Assembly: GCA_019359675.1 (NCBI GenBank)
Contig: JAHHGX010000031.1
Location: 124,001-188,000 of the forward strand
DNA length: 64,000 nucleotides
DNA from: Calothrix sp. FI2-JRJ7
GTDB lineage: Bacteria; Cyanobacteriota; Cyanobacteriia; Cyanobacteriales; Nostocaceae
Reading direction: 5' to 3'
Below the pieces are notes generated by a model. The model saw only the letters and a list, made by a program, of their open reading frames with translations, made no database searches and was not told the origin of the DNA. The position numbers and the translations under genes are program-made. Shown here piece after piece: positions 1-8,253 of this stretch; the stretch's first letter is position 1; each line of letters starts with the position of its first letter.

Positions 1-1113
1 CTCGTCCTTAATGGATGGGCGATTTCGGCAATTTTTGAGTATTTCCATTCGCTGATTGTTATTTTAGTCGGAGCATCAGTGTTAGCGTTTCTGCTTAACT
101 ATCCTGTAAGTTGGATGGAACGCCAAGGCGCCAAACGCGAACCAGTAGCTATCTTAGTATTTTTACTGGCTTTGTCAATTCTACTGGCATTAGGCGTAAC
201 GCTGATTCCACTAGCTCTAACTCAAGCTCAACAATTAGTCGCACGCATTCCAGAGTTAATAGACTCCGGACGTTCGCAATTAATGATGTTAAACGAAAAA
301 GCCGAAATTTTCGGTTTACCTCTAAACCTAGATGCATTAGTAGTACAAATCAATGACCGTGTAAAAGGACAATTACAAGCTATTGCAGGGCAAGTTCTAA
401 ACCTAGCAGTTATTACAGTTACTTCCTTGCTAGACTTCTTGCTCACAATGGTGTTGACATTTTATTTATTGCAGCATGGTGATGAACTTTGGCAAAGCTT
501 GGTCGATTGGCTTCCTGTCAGATTTCGCGAACCGTTTTCACAAACGTTACGCTCCAGCTTTGAAAATTTCTTCATTACTCAGTTAATTATCTCTACTTGT
601 ATGGCGAGTGCCTTAATTCCCACCTTTTTATGGCTAAAGGTACCCTTTGGGTTATTATTTGGCTTGACAATTGGTTTAATGGCACTTGTACCCTATGGTG
701 GTTCTGTTGGTATTGCCTTAACAACTTCTCTTGTTGCGCTGCAAGATTTTGGTATGGGGGGAAGAGTATTAATTGCAGCGGTAATCGTTCAACAAATTTT
801 GGAAAACTTGATTGCACCCCGTATTCTGGGCAGTTTTACTGGCTTAAACCCTGTTTGGCTATTAATTTCTGTTTTGACCGGAGCTAGAATCGGAGGTTTA
901 TTAGGAGTTATTTTAGCTGTTCCTAGTGCGGTAGTAGTTAAAACCGCTTTAAGTGCGTTGCGACGTGCAAGTGATACTGATGAAAGTCCCATTATTTTGT
1001 CGGAAGTAGCTGCACCCAATACAGCAAGTGACATGTCGGTGTCCACATCTAATCAAATTAGTCAATCTAATTCAACGACTTCTACGACTGTGGCGCCACA
1101 ATTGAACCCATGA
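1..1113 (+). CDS. AI-2E family transporter (PerM/YdiK-like), 5' end outside window
   Basis: Multi-pass inner-membrane protein of the AI-2E transporter family, whose members are permease-like exporters, often of unknown substrate. The frame is open from base 1 without a start, so the gene begins left of the window; the GTG at 79 is an internal codon. The visible part has several hydrophobic segments, a central soluble stretch rich in charged residues, and the family-typical C-terminal membrane block (Gly-rich GLTIGLMALVPYGG, then ILENLIAPRILG and PVWLLISVLTGARIGGLLG). The last about 45 residues are a Ser/Thr/Asn-rich hydrophilic tail. Its 3' end overlaps the convergent serpin gene by 32 bp. 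The family is clear; the substrate cannot be told from sequence. Confidence 0.85.
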   Translation, partial: LVLNGWAISAIFEYFHSLIVILVGASVLAFLLNYPVSWMERQGAKREPVAILVFLLALSILLALGVTLIPLALTQAQQLVARIPELIDSGRSQLMMLNEKAEIFGLPLNLDALVVQINDRVKGQLQAIAGQVLNLAVITVTSLLDFLLTMVLTFYLLQHGDELWQSLVDWLPVRFREPFSQTLRSSFENFFITQLIISTCMASALIPTFLWLKVPFGLLFGLTIGLMALVPYGGSVGIALTTSLVALQDFGMGGRVLIAAVIVQQILENLIAPRILGSFTGLNPVWLLISVLTGARIGGLLGVILAVPSAVVVKTALSALRRASDTDESPIILSEVAAPNTASDMSVSTSNQISQSNSTTSTTVAPQLNP

Positions 1114-2419
1114 ACAAAATGCTGCCCGTTTGATTATCGCGAATACAAGTGAAAAATGGACGGTCAACAACCATTGAAAATGGAGGGTTCATAGGGGCAG
1201 AAAGCGCGACAATGCCTACTGAAGTCGCTGCTGCTGCCTCTGTTCCTTCTTCTGATACTTCAACAAAAGTTTTATGCTTAACAGTACTAATAGCAAGATT
1301 TTTACCAATTCCCGAAAAATCGGCTTTATCGCTAAACGCTTCTCCCATACCCAACGCTGTTAAAGCATCGTTGAGTGTCACCTCGTAATCCATTTTAAAA
1401 CGAGGCAATCGAATTTCACCCTCTCGTCTCCGGAACTGTGGCATCCATTTTTCCCAGTTCTCAGAATTTAAACTTTGGTAAAACTCTTTCAAATCACCCG
1501 AATTCTCTTTCGGCAAAAATACATAAAAGCTGATTTTACCGTCTTTACCATAAGGTAAGGTTATTGCTTGAAACTTATCATTCTCTAAATACTTATAGTT
1601 CCCTCGTTGCGCCATCATCGGAGTTTGAAGAACTTGACCGGACGCTTTTGTGAAAGGTTGTTGTTTGGTTTGGCTTTTATCAAATGGCTCAGTCCAGGCG
1701 CCTTTAAAGTAAATGGCGTTAATTAAGAACATTACTTGGTCTGGACTGATTTGCTCAACAATTTTATCAATTTTACCGCGCGTCGAATCTTTAACCCAAT
1801 TATTAATCGTATTCGCGGCGCCACTGTCGGTAAAATCTAGATTTGTAACGCGCGAAGCATAAAAATCGCGGTTTCGTTGCATGAAACTTGGATTTAACGA
1901 CGCATTGCTATTAGTCCATAGCGAATTAGCAATAGTTATCTGTACTTTTGGGTCAGGATTTTCTAGAAGCGTTTTTAATGCTGCATTCGATGAATTTATT
2001 TGTTGCAAGCTCAACCCAGAATATTCTAAGGCTCTTGCCATTGCTTGCTGCGTTGTTCCTTCAGCACCGTTATAAGTCATTGCCAAAGCAAAAGCTACAC
2101 TCGAAGGCGAAACAAAAACATTGGCGCCTTCATCCTTTTTGACAACTTCTGAAAACAACTTAAAACCAAACTTAGTATTACTATTAACAAGCTTTGTATC
2201 GGGAATTACTACTTTTGACATCGGAGATTCTGTGTTAGGACGCGCGGCAACTGCACTCGACTCACTAGTTAAAGGTGAGCATCCAATCATTCCCATTAAT
2301 ACTACACCTGCTGCCGCCAATGCGTAACGTCTTCCCAAACGCACGCCGTATCGTCTTTGTAAAAACTTATTGCAACGTTGGCTCGATTTTTCCTGCATCC
2401 GCTTCCCCCTTGTGTCCAC
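1082..2419 (-). CDS. Serpin family serine protease inhibitor, predicted lipoprotein
   Basis: Serpin-fold suicide inhibitor of serine or cysteine proteases. The N-terminus has basic residues, a hydrophobic stretch and a lipobox ending GMIGC, so it is probably exported and lipid-anchored. A roughly 370-residue serpin domain follows. The reactive-centre hinge reads EEGTEAAAATS, the small-residue pattern of inhibitory serpins. Counting P15 as the hinge Gly puts Leu-Ser at P1-P1', which suggests a chymotrypsin- or elastase-like target. The C-terminal signature (DRPFF, then GSILFMGSIVAP) is intact. The ATG at 2419 is the longest start; an in-frame ATG at 2398 would give a more usual signal sequence. 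It is convergent with the AI-2E gene. The biological target is unknown. Confidence 0.93.
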   Translation of the reverse strand: MDTRGKRMQEKSSQRCNKFLQRRYGVRLGRRYALAAAGVVLMGMIGCSPLTSESSAVAARPNTESPMSKVVIPDTKLVNSNTKFGFKLFSEVVKKDEGANVFVSPSSVAFALAMTYNGAEGTTQQAMARALEYSGLSLQQINSSNAALKTLLENPDPKVQITIANSLWTNSNASLNPSFMQRNRDFYASRVTNLDFTDSGAANTINNWVKDSTRGKIDKIVEQISPDQVMFLINAIYFKGAWTEPFDKSQTKQQPFTKASGQVLQTPMMAQRGNYKYLENDKFQAITLPYGKDGKISFYVFLPKENSGDLKEFYQSLNSENWEKWMPQFRRREGEIRLPRFKMDYEVTLNDALTALGMGEAFSDKADFSGIGKNLAISTVKHKTFVEVSEEGTEAAAATSVGIVALSAPMNPPFSMVVDRPFFTCIRDNQTGSILFMGSIVAPQS

Positions 2420-2510
2420 GTCTTCATGTTTGACTATGACATCAAAACCATGCGTACACTAGGCGGTTACACTTTTAGCAACAGTTGTTTTAATCTTTCA
2501 ATGCTAAATA

Positions 2511-2548
2511 TTAATCCCCCCAAAGTTCGGGGGGTAGGGAGGGATTAA
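2511..2548 (-). terminator. G/C-rich hairpin between the serpin and the 117-aa gene
   Basis: A CCCCCC...GGGGGG hairpin with short loop, flanked by TTAAT and ATTAA, lies just past the stop of the minus-strand 117-aa gene, so it could end that transcript. It has no long U-run. A closely similar hairpin occurs at 52673-52710, so it may instead be a member of a repeat family. Confidence 0.45.
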
Positions 2549-2898
2549 ATATCTTCTAATTCTAAACGTGCGGCAGTAACTGCATCGAACGCGAAAGCTA
2601 CAATCATTGGCATTGGACATTTGAGTAAATAGGTAGAAATTACTGCTACACATGTACCAATTATCGCGGATACTGACCAGAATTTTTCGCTCTGGGTCAT
2701 TCCATTTTTTGACTTAATATTTCTTAAAATTTTTCCAGGAATTGGTTCGGGCATTACTGCTCCTGGAGGAAACGCCCAATAGTTATTTTTACGTTCACAG
2801 AACAAATCAGTCCAGCCATTTTCTTGGCACCAATCTTCGAGCCATTCATCATGGAAATGCTGTATTTTGACGCTGGGGCGGGAAGTTAGACTTAACAT
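2545..2898 (-). CDS. Hypothetical protein, two predicted membrane segments
   Basis: No family recognised. The 117-residue protein has a soluble N-terminal half with several Trp and Cys residues (DEWLEDWCQENGW), then a Pro-rich stretch (AFPPGAVMPEPIPG) and two hydrophobic segments near residues 77-110 that could form a membrane hairpin. Composition and coding quality look real, and short proteins of this layout are common in cyanobacteria. It starts with ATG at 2898 and stands alone. A G/C-rich hairpin follows its stop. Function unknown. Confidence 0.6.
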   Translation of the reverse strand: MLSLTSRPSVKIQHFHDEWLEDWCQENGWTDLFCERKNNYWAFPPGAVMPEPIPGKILRNIKSKNGMTQSEKFWSVSAIIGTCVAVISTYLLKCPMPMIVAFAFDAVTAARLELEDI

Positions 2899-3358
2899 GT
2901 TGTTTAGATTTGTGCTTGTTAGTGATTATATATGTTTGAGTAATTCGGTTTAAGTTATTCAGTTTGAGTAATTCGTTAACTTATATTACGCAGAATATTG
3001 TTTCTCGTTACTTTTCAACCATACCAGCTCCAAACAGGTCAGGCGCCAAAATGAAAATAAACTTTACCTTTGAATTATTATGTAAATATTTCGTAATAAT
3101 TACAAAAGTACACGTTCATTTATAAAAATAAAAACTGTTAAGTAAACCTTAAAAGGGCGGTAATTTGTTATTGAATAGTTCGGTGTTCCGCAGAGCATTA
3201 ATACTAATAATGAAAACAGAATAAAAGGAATTAATAGATTATTAATTATTAAATTAAATGATTGAGTGTCAATATGCATATGGGTATAGAAATTGGGATA
3301 GTGACACAATTCGCGGTAAGCTGAAAATAGCGGTAATCTTCTCTTGGTATTACTTAAT
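2899..3358. other. AT-rich intergenic stretch
   Basis: 460 bases with no convincing gene on either strand. Near 2931-2975 the phrase GTTTGAGTAATTCG occurs twice in direct orientation. The open frame at 3100-3309 (minus) is AT-rich with no recognisable protein features. The segment probably holds the promoters of the flanking divergent genes, but no clear -10/-35 pair could be fixed. Confidence 0.5.
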
Positions 3359-3868
3359 ATGTGGCGCCTCCTAAACGCTTACAAAACAGCGGTGGTTATT
3401 TTGGTCGTGATTGTAGCTTGTGTAGTATTTGTGCCGAGCAGCGCTATTGCCGATTGGACGCACCCGATGTCATTTAGCAACGCGGAATTGTCGAGAAAAG
3501 ATTTTTCTGGGCAAGAATTACAAGCATGTGAGTTTTCTAACGCCAATATGGAGTTAGCAAATTTTAGTAATGCTGATTTACGTGGGGCAGTAATGAGTGC
3601 TTCGGTGATGACATTAGCCAATTTGCAGGCAGCTAATCTATCAAATGCACTAGTAGATCAGGTAGACTTAACAGGGGCAGACTTAAGTGATGCAATATTG
3701 CAAGAAGCGCTGCTGCTTCGTACCACGTTCAAAAACGTGAATATAAATGGTGCTGATTTTACTGATGCAATATTGGATGGGGCACAGGTTAAAGAACTGT
3801 GTAGCATCGCTCGTGGAGTAAATAAACAGACAGGTATTAAAACTCGTGATTCGCTAGGGTGCAGATGA
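3359..3868 (+). CDS. Exported pentapeptide-repeat protein
   Basis: A signal peptide or N-terminal anchor (hydrophobic from about residue 8 to 28, ending SSAIA) is followed by about 90 residues of A(D/N)LXX-type pentapeptide repeats (for example ANFSNADLRGAV, DLTGADLSDAIL, NGADFTDAILDGA). Such repeats fold as a right-handed quadrilateral beta-helix; in cyanobacteria they are abundant, often lumenal or periplasmic, and mostly of unknown role. I chose ATG 3359; a TTG five codons upstream (3344) is also possible. The stop overlaps the purK start as ATGA, so the two are probably translationally coupled, though no functional link is known. Confidence 0.8.
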   Translation: MWRLLNAYKTAVVILVVIVACVVFVPSSAIADWTHPMSFSNAELSRKDFSGQELQACEFSNANMELANFSNADLRGAVMSASVMTLANLQAANLSNALVDQVDLTGADLSDAILQEALLLRTTFKNVNINGADFTDAILDGAQVKELCSIARGVNKQTGIKTRDSLGCR

Positions 3869-5127
3869 AACGTATAGGTGTAATTGGTGGTGGACAGCTC
3901 GCTTGGATGATGGGAGGGGCAGCTTCCAAGCTTGGTTTAGAACTAGTTGTACAAACTCCGAGTGCTTCTGACCCTGCTGTTGCGCTCTTGCACAGCAATG
4001 GTTTTCATAAAAGCAAACCGGAGCAGTATTTAATCGATGAACCGCAGCAAAAACTGTTTGCAATTACCGAGACTCCTGTAAAAGAGCCTGTTAATTTTGT
4101 ACAAGCGCGCATTGATGATGCTGTCGCTACCGTACAACTGGCTAAAAACAGTGATGTCATTACTTTTGAAAACGAATTCGTTGACTTAGAGGCGTTATCT
4201 ACTTTAGCCGAACGTGGCGTTTGTTTTCGTCCCAAGCTAGAAGCACTTGCTCCTCTTTTAGATAAGTATCATCAACGGTGCTATTTACGCGATATTGGTT
4301 TACCAGTACCATCATTTACCGCCTTCGATGTCACTAACCGTAACCTAGGCGCCGTTTTTAATTTTAATTTTCCTGTGGTCTTAAAAGCTCGTCGTCATGG
4401 CTACGACGGTCAAGGCACATACATCATTAAGAATAATAATCATTTTCAAACAGTTATCAACCAGCTTGAAAATGGACGGTTCAAAGCTAGTAACACCGAG
4501 TTTCTACTTGAAGAGTTTGTACCCTTCAAATACGAACTCGCTGTTATTGCGGCTCGCTCAATCGATGGCGAAGTTGTCATCTATCCAGTGGTAGAAACTC
4601 AACAGGAACAACAAGTTTGTCGGCGTGCAATTGTACCAGCCGATATTTCTCGTGAAGTTACCGCCAAAATTGAAGATGTCGCGAAAACTCTCCTCAACAG
4701 TCTTGATGCGGTTGGAGTTTTTGGCATAGAACTATTCCTGACAGTAGATGACAATGTTTTAATTAATGAAGTGGCGCCACGTACCCATAATTCGGGACAT
4801 TTTTCAATCGATGCATGTCAAACTTCACAATTTGAGCAGCATTTACGGGCAGTATGTGGACTCCCACTAGGCAGTACAGCCTTAATTAGTCCCGGCGCCG
4901 TTATGGTAAACTTGCTCGGTTACGAAAATTCGTTGTCTGATTACTTTGAAAAGCGCGAGATTTTGTCGCGTATAGAAAATGCCCACCTTCATTGGTACGG
5001 TAAAACCGAATCTCGTCCGGGTCGCAAACTCGGACACGTGACTATATTATTAGACAACCCCAGTCGAGATGGCGCCATATTAGCTGCGCGTCAAGTTGAA
5101 TCAGTTTGGTATCCAAATCAAAACTGA
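3865..5127 (+). CDS. purK: 5-(carboxyamino)imidazole ribonucleotide synthase
   Basis: PurK is an ATP-grasp enzyme that carboxylates AIR with bicarbonate and ATP to N5-CAIR in purine synthesis. The N-terminal dinucleotide-type fold starts RIGVIGGGQLAWMM. The ATP-grasp core follows (VVLKARRHGYDGQGT, ELAVIAARS, then NEVAPRTHNSGHFSIDAC with the metal- and substrate-binding residues). At 421 residues it is longer than the E. coli enzyme (about 355); extra residues sit near 50-85. The ATG at 3865 overlaps the upstream stop, preferred over GTG 3859. The 6S RNA gene lies immediately downstream, an arrangement known in cyanobacteria. Confidence 0.96.
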   Translation: MKRIGVIGGGQLAWMMGGAASKLGLELVVQTPSASDPAVALLHSNGFHKSKPEQYLIDEPQQKLFAITETPVKEPVNFVQARIDDAVATVQLAKNSDVITFENEFVDLEALSTLAERGVCFRPKLEALAPLLDKYHQRCYLRDIGLPVPSFTAFDVTNRNLGAVFNFNFPVVLKARRHGYDGQGTYIIKNNNHFQTVINQLENGRFKASNTEFLLEEFVPFKYELAVIAARSIDGEVVIYPVVETQQEQQVCRRAIVPADISREVTAKIEDVAKTLLNSLDAVGVFGIELFLTVDDNVLINEVAPRTHNSGHFSIDACQTSQFEQHLRAVCGLPLGSTALISPGAVMVNLLGYENSLSDYFEKREILSRIENAHLHWYGKTESRPGRKLGHVTILLDNPSRDGAILAARQVESVWYPNQN

Positions 5128-5160
5128 AATACAAAGAAATAAAGAAAAATCCTGTAATGA

Positions 5161-5189
5161 TGCACAACTGTATTTTTGGAGGCTATAAT
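5161..5189 (+). promoter_or_regulatory. Putative promoter of the 6S RNA gene
   Basis: A perfect TATAAT at 5184-5189 lies about 10 bases before the predicted 6S RNA start. The -35 region around 5161-5166 (TGCACA) is only a weak match. Position and the quality of the -10 box support a sigma-70-type promoter independent of purK. Confidence 0.6.
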
Positions 5190-5196
5190 AGGGTTG

Positions 5197-5378
5197 TTGT
5201 ACTGCAACGTTGGTGACTGCCATCAAGTTTTTTGATCTATGTCTTTAAGAATTCGGGAACCGATTATTGTTCGTGGCAGTAGACCGAGCTTGTACTCGGA
5301 AACTTTAAACGAAACACAAGGCTCCCACCTGGTTATACCAGGTCATAAACTTAGGTAAAACGGCGTCGCGGTATGATA
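5197..5378 (+). ncRNA. ssrS: 6S RNA
   Basis: 6S RNA binds the housekeeping RNA polymerase holoenzyme by mimicking an open promoter and down-regulates it in stationary phase. Evidence here: location just downstream of purK, as in other cyanobacteria; a size of about 180 nt; and a closing stem in which 5199-5210 (GTACTGCAACGT) pairs with 5363-5374 (GCGTCGCGGTAT) with one mismatch and a few G-U pairs. Inner helices include GACCGAGCTTGTACTCGG around 5283 and CACCTGG/CCAGG near 5327-5342, with a large unpaired middle region expected for the promoter-mimic bubble. A TATAAT box precedes it and a terminator hairpin follows. Exact ends are estimates. Confidence 0.8.
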
Positions 5379-5386
5379 AAATAATC

Positions 5387-5428
5387 AGCTCCTGAAGTCT
5401 TTTCGACACAGGAGCTTTCACTTTTTTA
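5387..5428 (+). terminator. Rho-independent terminator after 6S RNA
   Basis: An 8-bp stem AGCTCCTG (5387-5394) / CAGGAGCT (5409-5416) with a 14-nt loop is followed by TTCAC and a run of six T (5422-5427). Its position fits the end of the 6S RNA transcript. Confidence 0.8.
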
Positions 5429-5493
5429 AGAAACCGGGTTTTTTTAAGAGATTAAGTTTTTTCGCGAAATATAAAATTAGAAACCCGGTTTCT
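5428..5493. repeat. 66-bp element bounded by AAACCCGGTTT palindromes
   Basis: Two copies of an imperfect AGAAACC(C/G)GGTTTCT palindrome, at about 5428-5442 and 5479-5493, bound an AT-rich core. The same spacing (66 bp end to end) recurs at 12409-12474, and a shorter diverged pair is at 15825-15857. This looks like a small dispersed intergenic repeat. Confidence 0.7.
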
Positions 5494-5649
5494 AGGATGG
5501 TTATTATATCACAAATAATACGTTTTGCTTTTTCAAATAAATTTGTATAAATTGCATCGAAATGGTGACACATTCAGAGCTACAATCAGTAGAATTGTAA
5601 GAAATTGTGATTACAATTACAAAAAATATTACAACCATCAATAAATACA

Positions 5650-6921
5650 GTGTTTCCAGCCTCAATATTCAAACTGGACAGCGGCTTAACTTTGATACAT
5701 CAAGAAATACCTACGACACCCGTAGTTGTGGCAGATGTTTGGGTTAGTGCAGGTAGTATATCGGAACCTTCTTCCGGGTTCGGAATGGCACATTTTCTAG
5801 AGCATATGATATTCAAAGGTACAGCCAAAGTACCTGCTGGAGTCTTTGACTATAATATCGAAAACCAAGGTGGTGTCAGTAACGCAGCGACAAGTTACGA
5901 CTACGCACATTATTCGATTACCTCCACCAACTCATATTTACACTCCTCTTTTCCACAGCTAGCAGAAATGCTGTTAAATGCGGCAATTCCCGACGACGAA
6001 TTAGAGCGAGAACGTGATGTTGTATTAGAAGAGATTCGGTCTTATAATGATGACCCCGATTGGGTAGGGTATCAGCATTTAGTCCAGAGTATTTACCAAC
6101 AACACCCCTACGGACGTTCTATTTTAGGTAACGAAACCGATATTGAACAGCATTCTAGCTCTGATATACGCTCGTTTCACCGCACTTATTACCGACCAGA
6201 AAATATGACCGTGGTAATCGTCGGTGGAATTCCTGTTGCACCGGCTTTAGAATTAGTTAAAAACACTTTTAAATCAGATAATTTTCAATCCATATCTGAT
6301 AACGATAATAATTTTAATTTAACGACAAGAGAAAAAATTGTTGAACCATTTATAGCAGGAATTAGGCGTCAAGAAATCAACTTACCACGTTTAGAAAATG
6401 CACGTCTAATGATGGCATGGACTGGGCCAGGAGTATATGATCTAACAACAGCATGTGGATTAGACTTATTATCAGTATTGTTAGCATCTGGTAGAACATC
6501 ACGGTTAGTAAGAGACTTGCGCGAAGAACAGCAATTAGTTCGTTATATATGCTGCAATTTCTCGCTGCAAAAAGAATCTAGTTTATTTACAATTAGTGCA
6601 GTTTTAGAGCCAGAATGTTTAGAACGAGTCGAAACCGCAATTAAAATGCATTTGCAAGATATTATTACAAATGGGATTAGTGAACAAGAATTGAGACGCG
6701 CTCAAAGATTACTGTGCAACGACTTTGCCTTTTCAACCGAAACACCAAATCAACTAGCAGGACTTTACGGTTATTACAACACAATTACTGATGTCGAGTT
6801 AGCAGTAACTTATCCTGACCAAATTTTATCATTTAATACCCAAGAACTGCAACAATTAGCGTTCTTATATCTTTCGCCAAATCAATACGCGGTAACTACG
6901 CTTAAACCATCAACGATTTAA
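5650..6921 (+). CDS. M16 family zinc peptidase, catalytic subunit type
   Basis: Processing-peptidase-like metalloprotease (M16B). The inverted zinc motif HxxEH is present as H48-F-L-E51-H52 in GMAHFLEHMIFKGT, and the third ligand is expected at E127 or E128 in VVLEEIRSY, about 76 residues on. Two M16 half-domains fill the 423 residues, the usual size. The start is GTG 5650 without an obvious Shine-Dalgarno sequence. The next gene, 5 bp downstream, is a second M16 protein that lacks the zinc motif, so the two probably form an active/inactive heterodimer as in other bacterial M16B pairs. No signal peptide is seen, so it is probably cytoplasmic. Substrate unknown. Confidence 0.92.
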   Translation: MFPASIFKLDSGLTLIHQEIPTTPVVVADVWVSAGSISEPSSGFGMAHFLEHMIFKGTAKVPAGVFDYNIENQGGVSNAATSYDYAHYSITSTNSYLHSSFPQLAEMLLNAAIPDDELERERDVVLEEIRSYNDDPDWVGYQHLVQSIYQQHPYGRSILGNETDIEQHSSSDIRSFHRTYYRPENMTVVIVGGIPVAPALELVKNTFKSDNFQSISDNDNNFNLTTREKIVEPFIAGIRRQEINLPRLENARLMMAWTGPGVYDLTTACGLDLLSVLLASGRTSRLVRDLREEQQLVRYICCNFSLQKESSLFTISAVLEPECLERVETAIKMHLQDIITNGISEQELRRAQRLLCNDFAFSTETPNQLAGLYGYYNTITDVELAVTYPDQILSFNTQELQQLAFLYLSPNQYAVTTLKPSTI

Positions 6922-6926
6922 TTAAA

Positions 6927-8201
6927 ATGACAATTTCGCCACAAAAATCTCATGTTCATCGTACAGTATTAAGTAATGGTATTGTAGTTTTAGTTACAGA
7001 AAATCCAGTAGCCGATATTATTGCTGCACGTGTGTTTATTCGTGCAGGAAGTTTTTGTGAGCAACCAGAAAAAGCGGGTTTATCGCATTTATTATCAGCA
7101 GTAATGACGAAAGGATGTGATGGACTTTCGAGCATGGAAATTGCTGAAGCAGTCGAGTCTGTGGGAGCATCTTTGAGTGCAGATAGTACAAGCGATTATT
7201 TTTTGGTATCGCTAAAAACAGTAACAGCAGATTTTGCCGAAATATTAGCGCTAGCGGGAAGAATATTACGATTTCCAACTTTTCCAGAACTCGAAGTTGA
7301 ATTAGAGCGAAGACTAGCGCTTCAAGATATTCGCTCACAAAAGGAGCAACCTTTTAGCATCGCATTCGAGCAGTTACGTCTAGCTATGTATCAAAATCAT
7401 CCATATGCAATGTCAGCATTAGGGGATGAAGCGACAATGAGCAGTTTAACCCGTGCTGATTTAGTTGAGTTTCACAAAACTTATTTTCGTCCAGATAATA
7501 TAGTTATTAGTATTGCTGGACGTATTACTTTAGACAACGCAGTTGCGCTAATTGAAGAAATTTTTGGTGACTGGAAGAACGATGCTCGTCAAATAATTCC
7601 CACAAAATTACCCGAAGTCAAACTTGCTCCACAACTAGTGCTTAAACACCAAAACACACAGCAATCTATTTTAATGCTGGGTTATTTGGCGCCATCAGTA
7701 CATTCATCAGATTATGCAGCGCTAAAACTATTATCGTCATACTTAGGTAACGGACTATCGAGTCGATTATTTGTCGAATTAAGAGAAAAACGCGGTTTAG
7801 CTTACGAAGTATCAGCACTATACCCAACTCGATTATTTACCGCAGCATTTGTAGTTTATATGGGAACGGCGCCAGAGAACACGAAAACAGCACTGACAGA
7901 ACTGCAACGCGAAGTAAATTTACTTACAACCGAACCACTAGAAGAAACAGCACTTCAAGCTGCGAAAAATAAAATTTTGGGGCAGTATACACTTGGTAAA
8001 CAAACAAACGCCCAACTTGCTCAAATATACGGATGGTATGAAATATTGGGACTTGGCGTCGAGTTTGACAGCAACTTTCAAAACTTAATTACAGCAGTCA
8101 CATCCGAAAGCGCTATGGCAGCAGCGTGTAATTATTTACGGGAACCTTATGTATCACTAGTAGGTCAAAAAGAAGCGATTGACAATGCTTTAAATAAGTA
8201 A
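6927..8201 (+). CDS. M16 family peptidase homologue lacking the zinc motif
   Basis: Full-length M16 fold (424 residues), but the zinc motif position reads H54-L-L-S-A instead of HxxEH, so the Glu base and second His ligand are missing. The C-terminal half keeps the Arg/Tyr-type substrate-binding segment typical of M16 (EKRGLAYEVSALYPT). By analogy with known M16B pairs this is the non-catalytic partner of the preceding gene, which ends 5 bp upstream; the two must be cotranscribed. Start ATG 6927. It could act as a substrate-holding or regulatory subunit. Confidence 0.92.
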   Translation: MTISPQKSHVHRTVLSNGIVVLVTENPVADIIAARVFIRAGSFCEQPEKAGLSHLLSAVMTKGCDGLSSMEIAEAVESVGASLSADSTSDYFLVSLKTVTADFAEILALAGRILRFPTFPELEVELERRLALQDIRSQKEQPFSIAFEQLRLAMYQNHPYAMSALGDEATMSSLTRADLVEFHKTYFRPDNIVISIAGRITLDNAVALIEEIFGDWKNDARQIIPTKLPEVKLAPQLVLKHQNTQQSILMLGYLAPSVHSSDYAALKLLSSYLGNGLSSRLFVELREKRGLAYEVSALYPTRLFTAAFVVYMGTAPENTKTALTELQREVNLLTTEPLEETALQAAKNKILGQYTLGKQTNAQLAQIYGWYEILGLGVEFDSNFQNLITAVTSESAMAAACNYLREPYVSLVGQKEAIDNALNK

Positions 8202-8253
8202 TCAACGCTTAATAATTGTACTATTAGTATACAGACACCGGGGGCAAATTCCA

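Noticed and set aside
3100-3309. 69-codon minus-strand frame
   Set aside because: AT-rich, no Shine-Dalgarno sequence, no recognisable features; most likely chance.
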